This document shows, piece after piece, positions 62,961-64,000 of a stretch of DNA of 64,000 bases (its first letter is position 1; every line of letters starts with the position of its first letter). The position numbers and the translations under genes were made by a program. A model generated the notes under the pieces. It was not told the origin of the DNA, ran no database searches, and saw only the letters and a list, made by a program, of their open reading frames with translations. The stretch spans positions 3,796,001 to 3,860,000 of the forward strand of contig CM063292.1 of the NCBI GenBank assembly GCA_032173965.1, in the 5' to 3' direction. Source of the DNA: Sitta carolinensis (Eukaryota > Chordata > Aves > Passeriformes > Sittidae).

Positions 62961-63419
62961 GGAAGGGAAGGGAAGGTTTGGGAAGGAAAGAGGGAAGGGA
63001 AGGTTTGGGAAGGTTTGGAAGGTTTGGGAAGGGAAGGTTTGGGAAGGTTTGGAAGGTTTGGGAAGGTTAGGGAAGGTTTGGGAAGGTTTGGGAAGGTTTG
63101 GGAAGGTTTGGGAAGGTTTGGGAAGGTTTGGGAAGGGAAGGTTTGGAAGGTTTGGGAAGGTTTGGGAAGGTTTGGGAAGGTTTGGGAAGGTTTGGGAAGG
63201 GAAGGTTTGGGAAGGGAAGGTTTGGGAAGGTTTGGGAAGGTTTGGGAAGGTTTGGGAAGGTTTGGGAAGGGAAGGGAAGGGAAGGGAAGGGAAGGGAAGG
63301 GAAGGGAAGGGAAGGGGAAGGGAAGGGAAGGGAAGGGAAGGGAAGGGAAGGGAAGGGAAGGGAAGGGAAGGGAAGGGAAGGGAAGGGAAGGGAAGGGAAG
63401 GGAAGGGAAGGGAAGGGGG
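62961..63419. repeat. GGGAAGGTTT / GGGAA satellite
   Basis: The left 300 bases are built from GGGAAGGTTT decamers mixed with GGGAA. The right 156 bases (63264-63419) are pure GGGAA with one or two indels. It starts 17 bases after a run of 11 C. Confidence 0.98.
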
Positions 63420-64000
63420 CTTTGTAAAATTTTTCATTTTTAGCAGAGACTTTTTCATACCCAAACTGACTTTTCTGATGCTGCAGATGAACATCTGAAC
63501 TATATGGCTGAACTTACTGAGACTGCCCTACTAGAAGGAAAAACTGGAAGTCACCTATGGCTCATTTTGCAAGGAATCCCTGCCAGTCCCAGTTAGAGGT
63601 GGGATTCATTTGCTCCAAGGACCTTTAAGTAACAGATTCCTCCTACTGCCTCCCTGAATGTCACATTTCTGGGGCCTGGACACAGAATGTGTTCAGAAAA
63701 CCTCTTTCACTGCTGCAGTTGTTACCTGTACCATGAAGGACCCTGATGAACAGCAGGAGAGCTGAATTTACTCTCCTCTGAATATTAAACTGGTAGAAAA
63801 AAGGAGAATTTTATGACAATACATGGTTTTATTTCTTAAAATTAGCATTAACATATGGAGAGACCAGTTAATTTGCTAGAAATTTTGGGAGACTGAGGGA
63901 AGTGAAGGATAAATTTCTCTAAGGGTTTTAGTCTGCTCCCAGGTATAAATAAATGCAAAGTGGCCTTTATTATTATTTATTTATTTTTGCAGTACTGATG

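Larger units (their letters stand above)
54874..64000 (-). other. CDH13: CDH13 intron 8, partial
   Basis: The 9.1 kb of intron upstream of exon 9 continues beyond the window. It includes a G13 run (58178-58190), two long purine-rich satellites and a C11 run (62933-62943). AT-rich blocks that look conserved occur at about 56240-56640, 59240-59480 and 60050-60380. No gene is supported. Confidence 0.8.

Noticed and set aside
62898..63498. Open frames of about 180 codons on both strands
   Set aside because: They are translations of the GGGAAGGTTT/GGGAA satellite with no other content.
1..64000. tRNA, rRNA or known microRNA genes
   Set aside because: I saw no cloverleaf with A/B boxes, no rRNA core and no hairpin I recognise; a covariance-model search was not possible.

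Overview
This is vertebrate nuclear DNA, almost certainly from a bird and probably from a songbird. The only gene I can support is the 3' part of CDH13, which encodes T-cadherin, a GPI-anchored cadherin. It lies on the minus strand. Six exons are visible: five coding exons (54691-54873, 53016-53269, 31426-31568, 21624-21857 and 20177-20393) and a terminal exon starting at 6463, which completes the stop codon and carries the 3' UTR. All six have clean AG/GT borders, and their phases join into one reading frame up to the end of the penultimate exon. By comparison with classical cadherin gene structure they correspond to exons 9-14. They encode the protein from the start of EC3 through EC5 and the C-terminal GPI signal. 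The earlier exons lie beyond position 64000.

The rest of the window is intron, 3' UTR and downstream DNA. Positions 1-1100 are downstream sequence with a CR1 LINE 3' end. About 1115-6455 is the probable long 3' UTR, with several candidate polyadenylation signals. Intron 13 (6464-20176) holds homeodomain-motif-rich blocks that look conserved and a possible poly(A)-tailed insertion. Intron 11 (21858-31425) holds a GC-rich patch, a candidate conserved element with a perfect RFX X-box, and a tandem pair of LTR-like units next to exon 11. Intron 10 (31569-53015) holds a tetranucleotide array, CR1 pieces and a cluster of three LTR-like elements, one of them nested in a CR1. Intron 9 holds another LTR-like element. 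The visible part of intron 8 ends in two very long purine-rich satellites.

The bird assignment rests on CR1 3' ends at about 805-930, 35425-35560 and 40516-41040, on the absence of mammalian SINEs, and on the T-cadherin sequence. The songbird assignment is an inference from the style of the LTR-like repeats.

The most interesting observation is in the last large coding exon. One extra base, relative to the expected T-cadherin frame, lies just before the hydrophobic GPI tail. The tail is preserved, but in the +1 frame. Read literally, this genome would make a T-cadherin without a GPI signal, presumably secreted; otherwise it is a sequence error. The same exon ends in two consensus splice donors 19 bases apart, which fits known alternative C-termini of avian T-cadherin. 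No RNA gene, CRISPR array or second protein-coding gene was found. No new multi-gene system is evident.
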